This document shows positions 42,670 through 51,065 of a DNA stretch of 64,000 nt, piece by piece. This stretch comes from Hyphomicrobiales bacterium (GTDB taxonomy: Bacteria; Pseudomonadota; Alphaproteobacteria; Rhizobiales; Rhizobiaceae). Both the position numbers and the translations under genes were made by a program. The notes beneath the pieces are model-generated. The model saw only the letters and a program-made list of their open reading frames with translations. It did no database searches and had not been told where the DNA came from. Positions within the stretch are counted from its first letter, which is position 1; each line of letters opens with the position of its first letter. The stretch covers positions 153,373-217,372 of the forward strand of contig UCEZ01000013.1 of NCBI GenBank assembly GCA_900471525.1, written 5' to 3'.

Positions 42670-43091
42670 CAGTGGGGCTCATACTCAAAGAGATGGTCGC
42701 CGTAGCCTACAACGGAACCGTCCTCGGCAAGACGCCGAGTCAACACGCCCGTTTTTGTGGCGTTGACTGGCAGGAGGATGGACCCGATACGGAGGAAACC
42801 GACGATCTCGCCGGACGCGACCTCCAGCGGCAACGCCGATGGCGCAGTCGCCGCGGCAGGATGATGGCTATGGAAAACTCCCATGATCGAAGCCGCAACT
42901 TTTTCCGACACCGCGCCCGACGTTTCCTGCATCGTCTGGACCAGTGGCGCGGCAACTGGCGCATCCCGCCCGACGACAATCCGCAGCTTGCGCCCGGGCC
43001 GGTCGATTTCGATCCCGCCGACACCTGCTGCCTCAAGGGCGGCCGCGAGAAAGGCAATCGTCGCGGGATCGCTGAAATCCACCGCAGTCAT
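42669..43091 (-). CDS. Biotin-carrier-like protein lacking the biotinylation motif
   Basis: A 140-residue protein with the layout of AccB: an N-terminal helix resembling its leader ([24 protein letters not shown]), a linker, and a C-terminal beta-barrel. In that barrel the AMKM biotinylation motif is replaced by NATKTGV (Lys113), followed by the usual [23 protein letters not shown]. It probably cannot be a good substrate for biotin ligase, so it may be a structural or regulatory subunit, or carry nothing. ATG 43091 overlaps the accC stop (ATGA). The same operon encodes a normal carrier at 44479-44901, so the two form a normal and variant pair. Confidence 0.8.
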   Translation of the reverse strand: MTAVDFSDPATIAFLAAALEAAGVGGIEIDRPGRKLRIVVGRDAPVAAPLVQTMQETSGAVSEKVAASIMGVFHSHHPAAATAPSALPLEVASGEIVGFLRIGSILLPVNATKTGVLTRRLAEDGSVVGYGDHLFEYEPH

Positions 43092-44479
43092 GATGCGCTC
43101 CGTCGTTTCAGCCATGTTTCGAGATAGTGAATATCCGTCCCGCCCACCGCGAAGCGTTCATCGTCAAAGAGTGCACGCAAGAGTGGGAGATTCGTGGAAA
43201 TACCCTCGATTTCGATCTCCGAAAGCGCTGCCTGCATTTTTACGATCGCCTCGGTGCGGGTCGGGGCGTGGACGATCAGCTTGCCTATGAGAGAATCGTA
43301 GTAGGGCGGAACCGTATAGCCCGCATGGACGTGGGTATCGACGCGGACGCCTTGTCCCGAAGGCAGCGTCAATGCGGTGATCGTACCCGCGGACGGCATG
43401 AAAGTTTCAGGGTCTTCGGCGTTGATCCGGCATTCGAAGGCGTGGCCGTCGACAACGACATCAGCCTGTCCGATTGTAAGCGGGATACCCTGGGCGGCCC
43501 TGATTTGTGCCTGGACGATGTCGATTCCGCTGGTCATTTCCGTCACGGGATGCTCGACCTGCAGCCGGGTGTTCATTTCGATGAAATAGAAACCACCATC
43601 CTCATAAAGAAATTCAAAGGTGCCGACGCCGCGATAGCCGATCTGCCGGCACGCTTCGACGCAGGCCTGCGCAACAGGCCCAATAATTTCAGGTGCAATG
43701 CCCGGCGCGGGCGCTTCCTCGATGACCTTCTGATGACGGCGCTGCATCGAGCAGTCGCGGTGTCCGAGCCAGATTGCGTTTCCATGCACGTCGCAGAGCA
43801 CCTGGATTTCTATGTGGCGCGGGTGCTGGAGGAACTTCTCCATATAGAGCGCCGGCGATCCGAAGGCCTGGCGGGCCTCTTCGCGCGTGATAGCGACCGA
43901 TTCCTGCAGCGCGCCGGCGTCCAGCACCACGCGCATACCGCGTCCCCCGCCACCGCCCGCTGCCTTGACGATGACCGGATAGCCAATCTCCGAGGCAATC
44001 GCCGCGACACTGGCGTGGTCGTCGGGCAGTTCGGAATCCGGTCCCGGTACGCAGGGAACGCCAGCGGCGATCATCGCACTCTTGGCAGCAATCTTGTCGC
44101 CCATGGTTGCGATCGAGTGAGCCGAGGGCCCGATGAAGACCATCCCCGCGTCCTCGATCGCTTTGGAAAAAGCCGCGTTCTCGGACAGGAATCCGTAGCC
44201 GGGATGAATCGCGCCGGCACCCGAGAGCCGCGCGGCGAGAAGAATGGCATCCTTGTTGAGATAGCTCTTGCCCGCACTCGCCGGACCGATGCAAAGAAGG
44301 GTGTCTGCGAGCGCCCCATAGCTCGCTTGCCTGTCGGCCTGCGAGCACACCATGACTGTCTTCAGGCCGAGATCCTTGCAAGCCCTCAGGATTCTCAGCG
44401 CGATCTCTCCGCGATTGGCGATCAACACCGTGTCGAAACCGCGTTCCCGTTCAACAGCGTTGTTTTGACCGTTTGGCAT
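43088..44479 (-). CDS. accC: Biotin carboxylase (AccC-like)
   Basis: A 463-residue ATP-grasp enzyme that carboxylates biotin on its carrier. It begins [21 protein letters not shown], followed by [13 protein letters not shown], the glycine-rich [30 protein letters not shown] and [13 protein letters not shown], all canonical. It is not the main AccC by context: partners are a dedicated carrier protein and PxpB/PxpC rather than AccA/AccD. It shares its first base with the end of the carrier gene (44479) and overlaps the next gene by 4 bases. Confidence 0.94.
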   Translation of the reverse strand: MPNGQNNAVERERGFDTVLIANRGEIALRILRACKDLGLKTVMVCSQADRQASYGALADTLLCIGPASAGKSYLNKDAILLAARLSGAGAIHPGYGFLSENAAFSKAIEDAGMVFIGPSAHSIATMGDKIAAKSAMIAAGVPCVPGPDSELPDDHASVAAIASEIGYPVIVKAAGGGGGRGMRVVLDAGALQESVAITREEARQAFGSPALYMEKFLQHPRHIEIQVLCDVHGNAIWLGHRDCSMQRRHQKVIEEAPAPGIAPEIIGPVAQACVEACRQIGYRGVGTFEFLYEDGGFYFIEMNTRLQVEHPVTEMTSGIDIVQAQIRAAQGIPLTIGQADVVVDGHAFECRINAEDPETFMPSAGTITALTLPSGQGVRVDTHVHAGYTVPPYYDSLIGKLIVHAPTRTEAIVKMQAALSEIEIEGISTNLPLLRALFDDERFAVGGTDIHYLETWLKRRSAS

Positions 44480-44901
44480 CAGGCAATCTCCGCCAGCATG
44501 TCGCCCGCCTCGACCTCGCTGCCGTCGACCGCGGTGATACGAAGAATGCGGCCCGCCCGGGGCGCGACGATCGGATTGAAAACCTTCATCGCCTCGACAA
44601 TGAACAGGGTCTGGCCGGCTTCGACCGTGTCGCCGGCCCTGATGAACGCGTTTTCACCGGGGCCTGGGGCAGCGTGCAGCACTCCAAAGATTGGGGCCTG
44701 GATGGAAATAGACTCCGTATCCGGCACGGAGATTTCAGAGGGTATCGAAGCAGCCGGCGGTGCATCCGATGAAGTCATGCCGCTGCTCGACGAGCACGTC
44801 CGGAAAATCCGAACCGTCGTGTCCTTTTCCGTGACCATGAGCTCGGTGATGTTCGATTGGCCGACGAAGTCGATCAGCGTCTTTATTTTCGAAAGATCCA
44901 T
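44479..44901 (-). CDS. accB: Biotin carboxyl carrier protein (AccB-like)
   Basis: A 140-residue biotin carrier. The N-terminal [21 protein letters not shown] is AccB-like, a Ser/Pro-rich linker follows, and the C-terminal domain carries the biotinylation motif VEAMKVFN (Lys106) with [26 protein letters not shown] before it. It is the first gene of the operon accB-accC-carrier-like-pxpB-pxpC-pxpA-aminotransferase. It carries carboxybiotin from AccC to an acceptor subunit, possibly the PxpB/PxpC pair. Confidence 0.93.
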   Translation of the reverse strand: MDLSKIKTLIDFVGQSNITELMVTEKDTTVRIFRTCSSSSGMTSSDAPPAASIPSEISVPDTESISIQAPIFGVLHAAPGPGENAFIRAGDTVEAGQTLFIVEAMKVFNPIVAPRAGRILRITAVDGSEVEAGDMLAEIA

Positions 44902-44981
44902 ACGTCACCCATGCTCAGGTCCACCGTCATCCCGCTGATAGGAGCAGCGACGGCTTTCATTCTGAGTACATCAGTGCGGAT

Positions 44982-45073
44982 GCGATGGGGTCAGACGAAG
45001 TTTTGATGGAGCTTGGTTTCGCAACGTGGACGGCCATTAAAATCATGGGCCTGTCAGCGCGATGGGGTCAGAC
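44982..45073 (+). repeat. 15-bp direct repeat GCGATGGGGTCAGAC (two copies)
   Basis: Copies at 44982-44996 and 45059-45073, 77 bases apart, in the gap between accB and the DMT exporter gene. The GGGGTCAGAC core resembles sequences seen near insertion-element or REP-type ends, but no transposase is present. It could be a small mobile-element scar or a regulator site. Confidence 0.5.
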
Positions 45074-45160
45074 AATGTTTCTATACCGCGATTTTCCGGT
45101 TCTCTCGGGCCGCCGCGCGTGCTGAAAGACCGTGGGGGGATCAAGAAGCGACGGACGATC

Positions 45161-46102
45161 ATGAACCCCGGAAAAGGAATCCTTCTCAAAGTGCTGGCGG
45201 CGCTGTGCGCGACGCTGATGGCGGCCAGCATCAAGGGGCTGAACGGTGCGGTCCCGACCGGTGAAGTGGTGTTCTTCCGGTCGATCTGCGCCCTCGTTCC
45301 GCTCGGCATCTGGCTCGGGCTTCAGGGAAACCTCTTTGAACTGACAGCGACCAGGCATTTCGGCGGCCATGTCGTCCGCAGCCTGTCGGGCACAGGCGGG
45401 ATGTTCTTCAGCTATCTGGCGCTGGCCTATCTGCCGCTCGCCGACGCGACGGCACTGAGCTATGCCGCGCCCCTATTCACGGTCATACTGGCTGCGGTGC
45501 TGCTCCATGAAGTCGTCAGGGCCTATCGGTGGTCATCGGTGGCGATCGGCTTTGCCGGCGTGCTGGTGATGCTGTCGCCGCATCTCGACATATTCGGCGG
45601 CGAAGGCGCATCAGACCGATCGGCGAACGTTGCGGCGATGCTCGGCGCAGCAGCGGGTCTGGTCGCAGCGCTCTTTTCGGCCGTCTCGTCGGTGCAAATC
45701 CGTCACCTCGCGCGAACGGAGCGGCCGGGTGCCATTGTCCTGTACTTCTCGCTGATGACAACAGCGATCGGCCTGCCAACGGCAATGTTCGGATGGGTTA
45801 CGCCGACGCTTTCCCAGCTCTGTCTACTGGTGGCCTCCGGTGTAACCGGTGGCATCGCGCAAATCCTGATGACTCTCAGCCTGCGTCACGCACAGGCATC
45901 GCTACTCGCGCCATTCGAATATAGCACCATGCTTTGGTCGGTACTGCTGGGCTACGTCTTCCTCGGTCAATTGCCCGTCGCAACGACGATCGCAGGGGCG
46001 GCCATCGTTGCTGCTGCCGGCCTCTTCGCTGTCTGGCGCGAGCACAGGCTAAAGCGGAGTTCTCAGCTTGCCGAAAACGCGCTGGCCACATCTGAAGCCT
46101 GA
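45161..46102 (+). CDS. DMT superfamily (EamA) transporter
   Basis: A 313-residue membrane protein with ten hydrophobic helices in two EamA repeats (first half with VVFFRSICALVPLGIWL and LPLADATALSYAAPLFTVILA; second half with LSLRHAQASLLAPFEYSTMLW). Such proteins export amino acids or metabolites. ATG 45161 begins the first membrane segment; the longer frame from 45062 crosses the direct repeat and is not supported. It is divergent from the accB operon and convergent with the RraA-family gene. Substrate unknown; export of an excess amino acid is a guess. Confidence 0.88.
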   Translation: MNPGKGILLKVLAALCATLMAASIKGLNGAVPTGEVVFFRSICALVPLGIWLGLQGNLFELTATRHFGGHVVRSLSGTGGMFFSYLALAYLPLADATALSYAAPLFTVILAAVLLHEVVRAYRWSSVAIGFAGVLVMLSPHLDIFGGEGASDRSANVAAMLGAAAGLVAALFSAVSSVQIRHLARTERPGAIVLYFSLMTTAIGLPTAMFGWVTPTLSQLCLLVASGVTGGIAQILMTLSLRHAQASLLAPFEYSTMLWSVLLGYVFLGQLPVATTIAGAAIVAAAGLFAVWREHRLKRSSQLAENALATSEA

Positions 46103-46145
46103 CGCATTCCCTTTCCTTCGATGCGAAACCTCTGAGACCAGCGTA

Positions 46146-46820
46146 CTAAAGATCGACCACAAGGCCCTTCGCTTTCAGAACCGGCTCGAGATTGCTGACC
46201 TCGATAACAGACTTGCCAGCCTTGTAGGCGGCGATGTAGCCGGCTTCGGCATCCTCGCGCGCTTGGGCAAGCTCCGCCACGGCATGGGCTTCGTCCTTTC
46301 GAACGACGACGAGCCCGTCCGCATCGCCGACAATGATGTCGCCGGGGAAAACCAGTTCGTCGCCGATGGTGATCGGGTCGTTCACGGCAGTGAGCGTTTC
46401 CTTGACCGTTCCCTTGATGCAAACACTTAACGAAAAGACGGGAAAGCCGAGGTCGCGAAGCTGTAGCGTATCGCGCACGCCCGTATCGGTCACGAGACCA
46501 CCGATGCCCTTGGCGAGGCAGGCATTGGCCAGCACATCGCCGAACGATCCGGCTTCCTCGTATTCGCCGGCCGACACCACGATGATGTCCCCCGGCTTGG
46601 CGTAGTTGATGGCAAGCTGCAGCATGATGTTGTCGCGAGGCGCGCATTTCACCGTGAAAGCCGGGCCACACAGCTTCATCCGGTAATCGACCGGCTTCAG
46701 ACGCGAGGAGAGCGCGCCCCTTCGGCCCTGCGCCTCATGCAGCGTCGCAGGAGAAAATTTGGCGATCGCCGCGACAGCGTCCCGGCTCGGGCGTTCGGGT
46801 ATTTGCTTGATATGGATCAT
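46146..46820 (-). CDS. RraA family protein, probable 4-hydroxy-2-oxo acid aldolase/oxaloacetate decarboxylase
   Basis: A 224-residue protein of the RraA/HMG-CHA aldolase fold. It has GRRGALSSRLKPV, GPAFTVKCAPRDNIMLQLAI, GGLVTDTGVRD with the Arg-Asp pair used for pyruvate-enolate and metal binding, and PGDIIVGDADGLVVVRKDEA. Members cleave 4-carboxy- or 4-methyl-4-hydroxy-2-oxo acids and decarboxylate oxaloacetate. It is divergent from a LysR gene at 47029 and the only gene of its transcript. Close to hydroxyproline genes it might cleave a 4-hydroxy-2-oxoglutarate-type product; this is inference. Confidence 0.85.
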   Translation of the reverse strand: MIHIKQIPERPSRDAVAAIAKFSPATLHEAQGRRGALSSRLKPVDYRMKLCGPAFTVKCAPRDNIMLQLAINYAKPGDIIVVSAGEYEEAGSFGDVLANACLAKGIGGLVTDTGVRDTLQLRDLGFPVFSLSVCIKGTVKETLTAVNDPITIGDELVFPGDIIVGDADGLVVVRKDEAHAVAELAQAREDAEAGYIAAYKAGKSVIEVSNLEPVLKAKGLVVDL

Positions 46821-47028
46821 GGTAGCCTCTGAAAGTTATGGGGCCAGTGGTGTTTCTGGATGGCGGACACACAGCCTCGGATATCCGGGTTGGGTGTCGC
46901 GGGAAAAGAACAGGTCCGGCTAAAGCGAGCCTTCCGCTGTCAGGATGTTTTTAGGCGCGGTCCCCTATTCAAACAAATATATATTGGAGATAGTCATTAT
47001 ATCTGTTCGATATATATGGGGACGCGCC

Positions 47029-47964
47029 ATGGCTCTCGACCTGTTGAAAATGCGCTACTTCGCCAAGATTGCCGAACTGGGGTCATTTACGCGCGCCTCC
47101 AGCGAACTCGGCGTTGCACAACCGGCGCTCAGCCTGCATATGCGCGGGCTCGAAGAGCAGCTGGGGGTGCAACTCCTGAACCGGACACCGCGGGGCGTGA
47201 TCGCCACCGAAGCGGGACAGACGCTCCTGTCCCATGCCCAGGTGATCCTTCGTGCTCTTGACCAGGCAGAAACTGCAACGAAGGACCAGGCGAAGTATCC
47301 GACCGGCGATGTCTCGCTCGGTATTTTGAGTTCGATTTGCCCAACGCTCTCGGTCCCGGTGATCGAAGAATGCTCCCGGCGATTTCCGAAGATCCGCCTG
47401 ACGATTTGCGAAGGTGACAGCCAGACGCTTCGGGCGGCCGTGGATACGCGCGTTCATGATCTTGCTGTCACTCTCGACAGCGTTGCCAAGCCGACATCCG
47501 CCCCGCTCTTCGACGAACTGCTTTATGTGGTTGGCCCCTCCGGACAATTCGCGCCCGATGCCGAGTTGACGGTGGAACAGGCGCTCAGTCTGCCGCTGAT
47601 CCTGCCCACGCGCCGCCACGGCATCCGCATACTGCTTGAGCGACAGGCCCTGATATTTGGGCGGGAACTCAGTATCGTACGCGAAATCGAGGGGGTGGAG
47701 AGCACGAAGGCGGCTGTCCGTGCCGGTCTCGGGTTGACGATCCTTGGGCGCGGCGCCGTCCATGCCGAGCAAGAAAGCGGAACTCTGTCCGCCGCCGCGT
47801 TGACGCGCCCCGGCCTCACTCGCCGCCTTGTTCTCGATATGCCGGTCAACCATCCCCCGACGCGCGCGGTGATCGAGGTGCGAAAGATTTTGCTTGCCGT
47901 CGTCAGAGAGCTCGGCGCCCAGGGACACTGGACCTGTCTGCCGGCGATCACAAAGGCGATCTGA
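47029..47964 (+). CDS. LysR family transcriptional regulator
   Basis: A 311-residue LysR protein. The winged helix (LLKMRYFAKIAELGSFTRASSELGVAQPALSLHMRGLEEQLG) is at residues 1-55, followed by an effector domain of the Nac-like subgroup. ATG 47029 has GGGGA upstream and matches the family start. It is divergent from the RraA-family gene and probably controls it. Its last codons (from about 47922) lie on top of a decayed biotinyl domain read in another frame, so its C-terminal dozen residues may have been acquired by read-through into this remnant after a rearrangement. Confidence 0.9.
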   Translation: MALDLLKMRYFAKIAELGSFTRASSELGVAQPALSLHMRGLEEQLGVQLLNRTPRGVIATEAGQTLLSHAQVILRALDQAETATKDQAKYPTGDVSLGILSSICPTLSVPVIEECSRRFPKIRLTICEGDSQTLRAAVDTRVHDLAVTLDSVAKPTSAPLFDELLYVVGPSGQFAPDAELTVEQALSLPLILPTRRHGIRILLERQALIFGRELSIVREIEGVESTKAAVRAGLGLTILGRGAVHAEQESGTLSAAALTRPGLTRRLVLDMPVNHPPTRAVIEVRKILLAVVRELGAQGHWTCLPAITKAI

Positions 47965-48104
47965 TTTCCGCTATGGAAGCGATGAAGATGGAAACCCAGG
48001 TGCCGGCCTCCCGCGCCGGCAAGAATCGGATTAAGGCAGACGCCCAGCCGCAGCCGGCGCGCAGATCGCACGCTTCGAGACCCTCAACGGCGGTGAGCGA
48101 GGAC
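47922..48104 (+). pseudogene. Frameshifted biotinyl-domain remnant of a biotin-dependent carboxylase
   Basis: One plus-strand frame reads SAGDHKGDLISAMEAMKME then TQVPASRAGK, an intact biotin-attachment motif in its usual setting (the C-terminal biotinyl domain of pyruvate- or acyl-CoA-carboxylase-type proteins). After about 48040 the frame is lost, but the next frame continues AGAQIARFETLNGGER, as expected at the end of such a domain. So one frameshift and the loss of everything upstream have destroyed the gene. It overlaps the end of the LysR gene in a different frame. The parent enzyme is unknown. Confidence 0.8.
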
Positions 48105-48183
48105 GCAACATCGGCCCAGGTCGGCTCGCCCGCCTTGGGTCGGTACGACACGGATCATCCCCGAGGGTTAACCATCAGCAGTC

Positions 48184-49215
48184 CTACTGCTTGCGCGGCC
48201 AGGTATCGGCGAGGCGGTAGCCGGCCGGCCAGGGATCAGCGGGATCGAGCATGACCTGATGGGTGCCGGTGACCCAGGCGCGGCCGGAGATTTCGGGCAC
48301 GATTGCCGCTTGCCCGCCGACCGTCGTTTCGCCGACGATCTGGCAATCGAAATGCGAGCCGATGATCGATTCGCCGCGGAACTTCTGTCCTACCTTGATC
48401 TGGCCACGAGCGTGCAGCACGGCCATTCGGGCCGAGCAACCGGTTCCTGTCGGGGAGCGGTCGAGCTTGGCCGGCTGGATCACCACGGTGTTGCGCCCAT
48501 GCAGAATGCCGTCGCGTTCCTCCACCGGAAGGGTGAGCTGGCAGAAGGAAATATGGCTCCACTCAGGATTTTCGGGATGGGAGAAGCCGAGCTGCTCGTT
48601 GGCGGCGCGGGTGATCCTGATGCCGGTCTCTGCGAGTTCACGCGCCTCGTCGGGCGTAACCGAAAAGCCCAGCGAGCGTGCATCTGCAATGACAAAACTG
48701 TCGCCGCCATAGGCGGTGTCGACGGTGAGGGTTCCCAGCCCCTCTACCTCAAGCTTGGCATCGAGCCTGGATGCGAAGGACGGCACGTTGGTGACGGTGA
48801 TGCGCTCGGCCTTGCCGTTGCGGCAGAAGGCGACAACATCCACCAGGCCGCCCGGCGCTTCCAGCACCATTCTGGTTTCCGGCTCCTGCATCGGCACGAT
48901 GCCGGTATCGAGCAACACGGTCGAAACGCAGATCGAATTGGAGCCCGACATCGGCGGCGTGTCCTCGGGCTCCATGATGATGAAGCCCATCGTGGCGCGC
49001 GGATCCTTCGGCGGCACCAAAAGGTTGATATGGCGGAACACCCCGCCGCGCGGTTCGTTGAGGACGAAGTTGCGCAGCGTCTGATCCTCGGCAATGAACC
49101 GCCGCTGTTCCCACAGGGTCTTGCCGGGCGGCGGCGCAACACCACCGACGATCACATCCCCGACTTCGCCTTCGGCATGGCAGGAAACGATGTGGATTAC
49201 CTTGCTGCTGCGCAT
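48184..49215 (-). CDS. Proline racemase family enzyme, probable trans-3-hydroxy-L-proline dehydratase
   Basis: A 343-residue member of the proline racemase family. The usual first catalytic cysteine (MCGH) is Ser90 (PPMSGSNS), and the second (SPCGTG) is Thr256 ([11 protein letters not shown]). Cys/Cys enzymes racemise or epimerise proline and 4-hydroxyproline; members with Thr at the second site are typically trans-3-hydroxy-L-proline dehydratases. The start at 49215 follows TGAGGAGAG; the extension to 49290 is not conserved. It is divergent from a GntR gene over a 12-bp palindrome. Product would be pyrroline-2-carboxylate, usable by the reductase at 52121-53155. Dehydratase activity is inferred from these residues. 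Confidence 0.85.
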   Translation of the reverse strand: MRSSKVIHIVSCHAEGEVGDVIVGGVAPPPGKTLWEQRRFIAEDQTLRNFVLNEPRGGVFRHINLLVPPKDPRATMGFIIMEPEDTPPMSGSNSICVSTVLLDTGIVPMQEPETRMVLEAPGGLVDVVAFCRNGKAERITVTNVPSFASRLDAKLEVEGLGTLTVDTAYGGDSFVIADARSLGFSVTPDEARELAETGIRITRAANEQLGFSHPENPEWSHISFCQLTLPVEERDGILHGRNTVVIQPAKLDRSPTGTGCSARMAVLHARGQIKVGQKFRGESIIGSHFDCQIVGETTVGGQAAIVPEISGRAWVTGTHQVMLDPADPWPAGYRLADTWPRKQ

Positions 49216-49260
49216 AGTCCTCTCCTCAATGAGACTGTGGTTCTGCCGTGTGATAGAAAA

Positions 49261-49272
49261 ATTGGATCCAAT
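49261..49272. promoter_or_regulatory. Palindrome ATTGGATCCAAT in the divergent hydroxyproline promoter
   Basis: Perfect 12-bp palindrome, 46 bases before the racemase-family gene start (49215) and 124 before the GntR gene (49396), followed by ATATACAATACG. FadR-type GntR proteins bind short palindromes, so this is a good candidate operator for the adjacent GntR protein. Confidence 0.5.
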
Positions 49273-49395
49273 ATACAATACGATTCTCAAGCTGGCGCGC
49301 GAATATCCGTTCTGTTGCCTCGCTACGGAATTGGACCTATGACCGATTTGCGGGCGCCAACAGGACTACCGCGCGCGAAAAAGGGACCTGTCGCC

Positions 49396-50061
49396 ATGAA
49401 ACTCGCTGCCGTCGATGTCAGGCAGGCCGCATCCGCAGCCGATATTGTCTACGATGCGCTGCGCAAGGCGATCATCGAGGGCGATCTGGCCGAAGGCGAA
49501 AATCTGAGGCAGGACCAGATCGCGCAGATGTTCAACACCAGCCGCATTCCTGTGCGTGAAGCTCTGTCGCGGCTGGAACAGCATGGCCTCATCACCACCG
49601 AGCGCTACAAGGGTGCCGTTGTCGCCGGGCTTTCGATCGAAGAGATCGACGAGATTTTCGAATTTCGGGCCTTGGTGGAGGCCGAAGTCATCCGGCTCGC
49701 CGTGCCCAATCTCGACAAGGACACGCTTGCGGCGGCTCGCAGGCATTGCGAGGAATTCGGGCAGGAGACCGATTCCGCCCGATGGGGTGAAATCAACCGG
49801 AGTTTTCACTACAGTCTCTACACGGCATCCCGCCGCCCCTATTATCTGCAAATCGTCCAAACCTCCCTCGACCGCATTGATCGATATCTGAGAGCCCAAC
49901 TGACGCTCACCAACGGCATGACGCGGGCCAACCGCGAGCATCAGGCAATCCTTGCAGCATGCCTCGCTAGGGATGCAGACCTCGCTTCCCGGCTGACGCG
50001 GGACCACGTTCTCAATGCGGGACGATCCCTTGTGGCCTTTCTCAAGGATCAGAGATCCTGA
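49396..50061 (+). CDS. GntR family transcriptional regulator (FadR-type, FCD domain)
   Basis: A 221-residue GntR regulator. The winged helix (IVYDALRKAIIEGDLAEGENLRQDQIAQMFNTSRIPVREALSRLEQHGLI) is followed by an all-helical FCD effector domain with the usual metal-binding positions (EFRALVEAEVIRLA; NRSFHYSLY; REHQAIL). ATG 49396 follows AAGGGA; ATG 49339 is an alternative in the same frame but has no good site. It is divergent from the proline racemase-family gene and probably regulates it in response to a hydroxyproline-derived ligand. Confidence 0.92.
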   Translation: MKLAAVDVRQAASAADIVYDALRKAIIEGDLAEGENLRQDQIAQMFNTSRIPVREALSRLEQHGLITTERYKGAVVAGLSIEEIDEIFEFRALVEAEVIRLAVPNLDKDTLAAARRHCEEFGQETDSARWGEINRSFHYSLYTASRRPYYLQIVQTSLDRIDRYLRAQLTLTNGMTRANREHQAILAACLARDADLASRLTRDHVLNAGRSLVAFLKDQRS

Positions 50062-50215
50062 CATCTCGCGGCATTTTCCCAGGCGCCACATCGTAAAAAT
50101 CGGCGAGTGCCCCGGCCCGCTGAAGGCGGGGGACGCATCATCACCAAGTTTATTGCGCCTTTTCCCGTCGCAACTGCGGAAACGGTTGATCCCATCGGCA
50201 GGGAAAAGTATTCCT

Positions 50216-50227
50216 TTTGTCGACAAA
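50216..50227. promoter_or_regulatory. Palindrome TTTGTCGACAAA at the GntR gene (autoregulation site)
   Basis: Perfect 12-bp palindrome ending 10 bases before the GntR start at 50238; its core TTGTCGACAA is repeated upstream of the DapA-family gene at 50955. A site this close to the start codon would block expression, as expected for autorepression. Confidence 0.6.
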
Positions 50228-50237
50228 GGATTGATAA

Positions 50238-50942
50238 ATGACGGATATCGACACCAGCCCCATCCCCGAACGCAAGCGAGGCTCCGGCGTCAAGGTGGTC
50301 TACGACCTCTTGCGCGACGAGATTCTGGATCTGGTGCTGCCACCCGGCAGCCCGATCGACGAAGTGCAACTCGCCGAACGCTTCAAGATGTCGCGAACCC
50401 CGATCCGCGAGGCGCTGGTGCGGCTTGCTGGCGAGGGGCTGATCGACACGCTGCCCAACCGCTCGACGATGGTGGCAAACATCGACTTCCTCAACATGCA
50501 CACCTTCTTCGACGCACTGGTCCTGATGTACCGCGTCACCACGAAGCTGGCGGCTCAGTACCACCGGGCGGATGACCTGAAGGTGATCCGCGCACACCAG
50601 GCCGAATTTGCTGCCGCGGTGCAGGCGCAGGATGCGCTGGCGATGATTGCCACCAACGCGTCATTCCACTCGGCCATAGCCGAGGCGGGCCGCAATCCGT
50701 ATTTCACCGGGCTTTTCAACCGGCTTCTGGACGAAGGGCGGCGCATGCTGCGGCTGTATTACCAGTCCTACGACGACCGGCTGCCGCAACGCTTCGTCGA
50801 GGAACATGACGACATCATCGCCGTCATCGCCCGGCGCGATGTCGAGGAAGCCGATCGCCTGGCCAGGCTGCACGCGGAGCAGATCGTCCATCAGATTCAG
50901 AAATTGTTTGCCCGCGAAGACAGGCTCGACCTGATGCTTTGA
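50238..50942 (+). CDS. GntR family transcriptional regulator (FadR-type, FCD domain)
   Basis: A 234-residue GntR protein: winged helix VVYDLLRDEILDLVLPPGSPIDEVQLAERFKMSRTPIREALVRLAGEGLI, then an FCD domain with ATNASFHSAIAEAG and EEHDDIIAVIARRD supplying the conserved His and Asp. It lies 123 bases upstream of the DapA-family gene in the same direction and shares the palindrome TTGTCGACAA with that gene's upstream region, so it likely represses hydroxyproline catabolism and itself. It is distinct from the GntR protein at 49396. Confidence 0.92.
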   Translation: MTDIDTSPIPERKRGSGVKVVYDLLRDEILDLVLPPGSPIDEVQLAERFKMSRTPIREALVRLAGEGLIDTLPNRSTMVANIDFLNMHTFFDALVLMYRVTTKLAAQYHRADDLKVIRAHQAEFAAAVQAQDALAMIATNASFHSAIAEAGRNPYFTGLFNRLLDEGRRMLRLYYQSYDDRLPQRFVEEHDDIIAVIARRDVEEADRLARLHAEQIVHQIQKLFAREDRLDLML

Positions 50943-50954
50943 TGACTGAAATTC

Positions 50955-50964
50955 TTGTCGACAA
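50955..50964. promoter_or_regulatory. Palindrome TTGTCGACAA upstream of the DapA-family gene
   Basis: Identical 10-bp core to the palindrome at the GntR start (50217-50226), 102 bases before the start at 51066. The two copies together support a GntR operator sequence. Confidence 0.55.
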
Positions 50965-51065
50965 ATAAAATACAACGTGCAATATAGCTCCAGAGGCACA
51001 GAATTTGGGGGCGCAAAGGTGCGCGCCGTTCTCTGCCTGTCCGGCAAGGCCCAAAGGAGTTTGTT

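Noticed and set aside
43088-44901. Housekeeping acetyl-CoA carboxylase accBC
   Set aside because: The genes are fused by overlaps to pxpBCA rather than fatty-acid genes, and the window has no accA or accD. A secondary copy is more likely.
48259-49395. Long N-terminal extension of the GntR gene at 49396 across the racemase-family gene
   Set aside because: The extension is the antisense shadow of 48184-49215; the GntR domain and a good ribosome binding site start at 49396.
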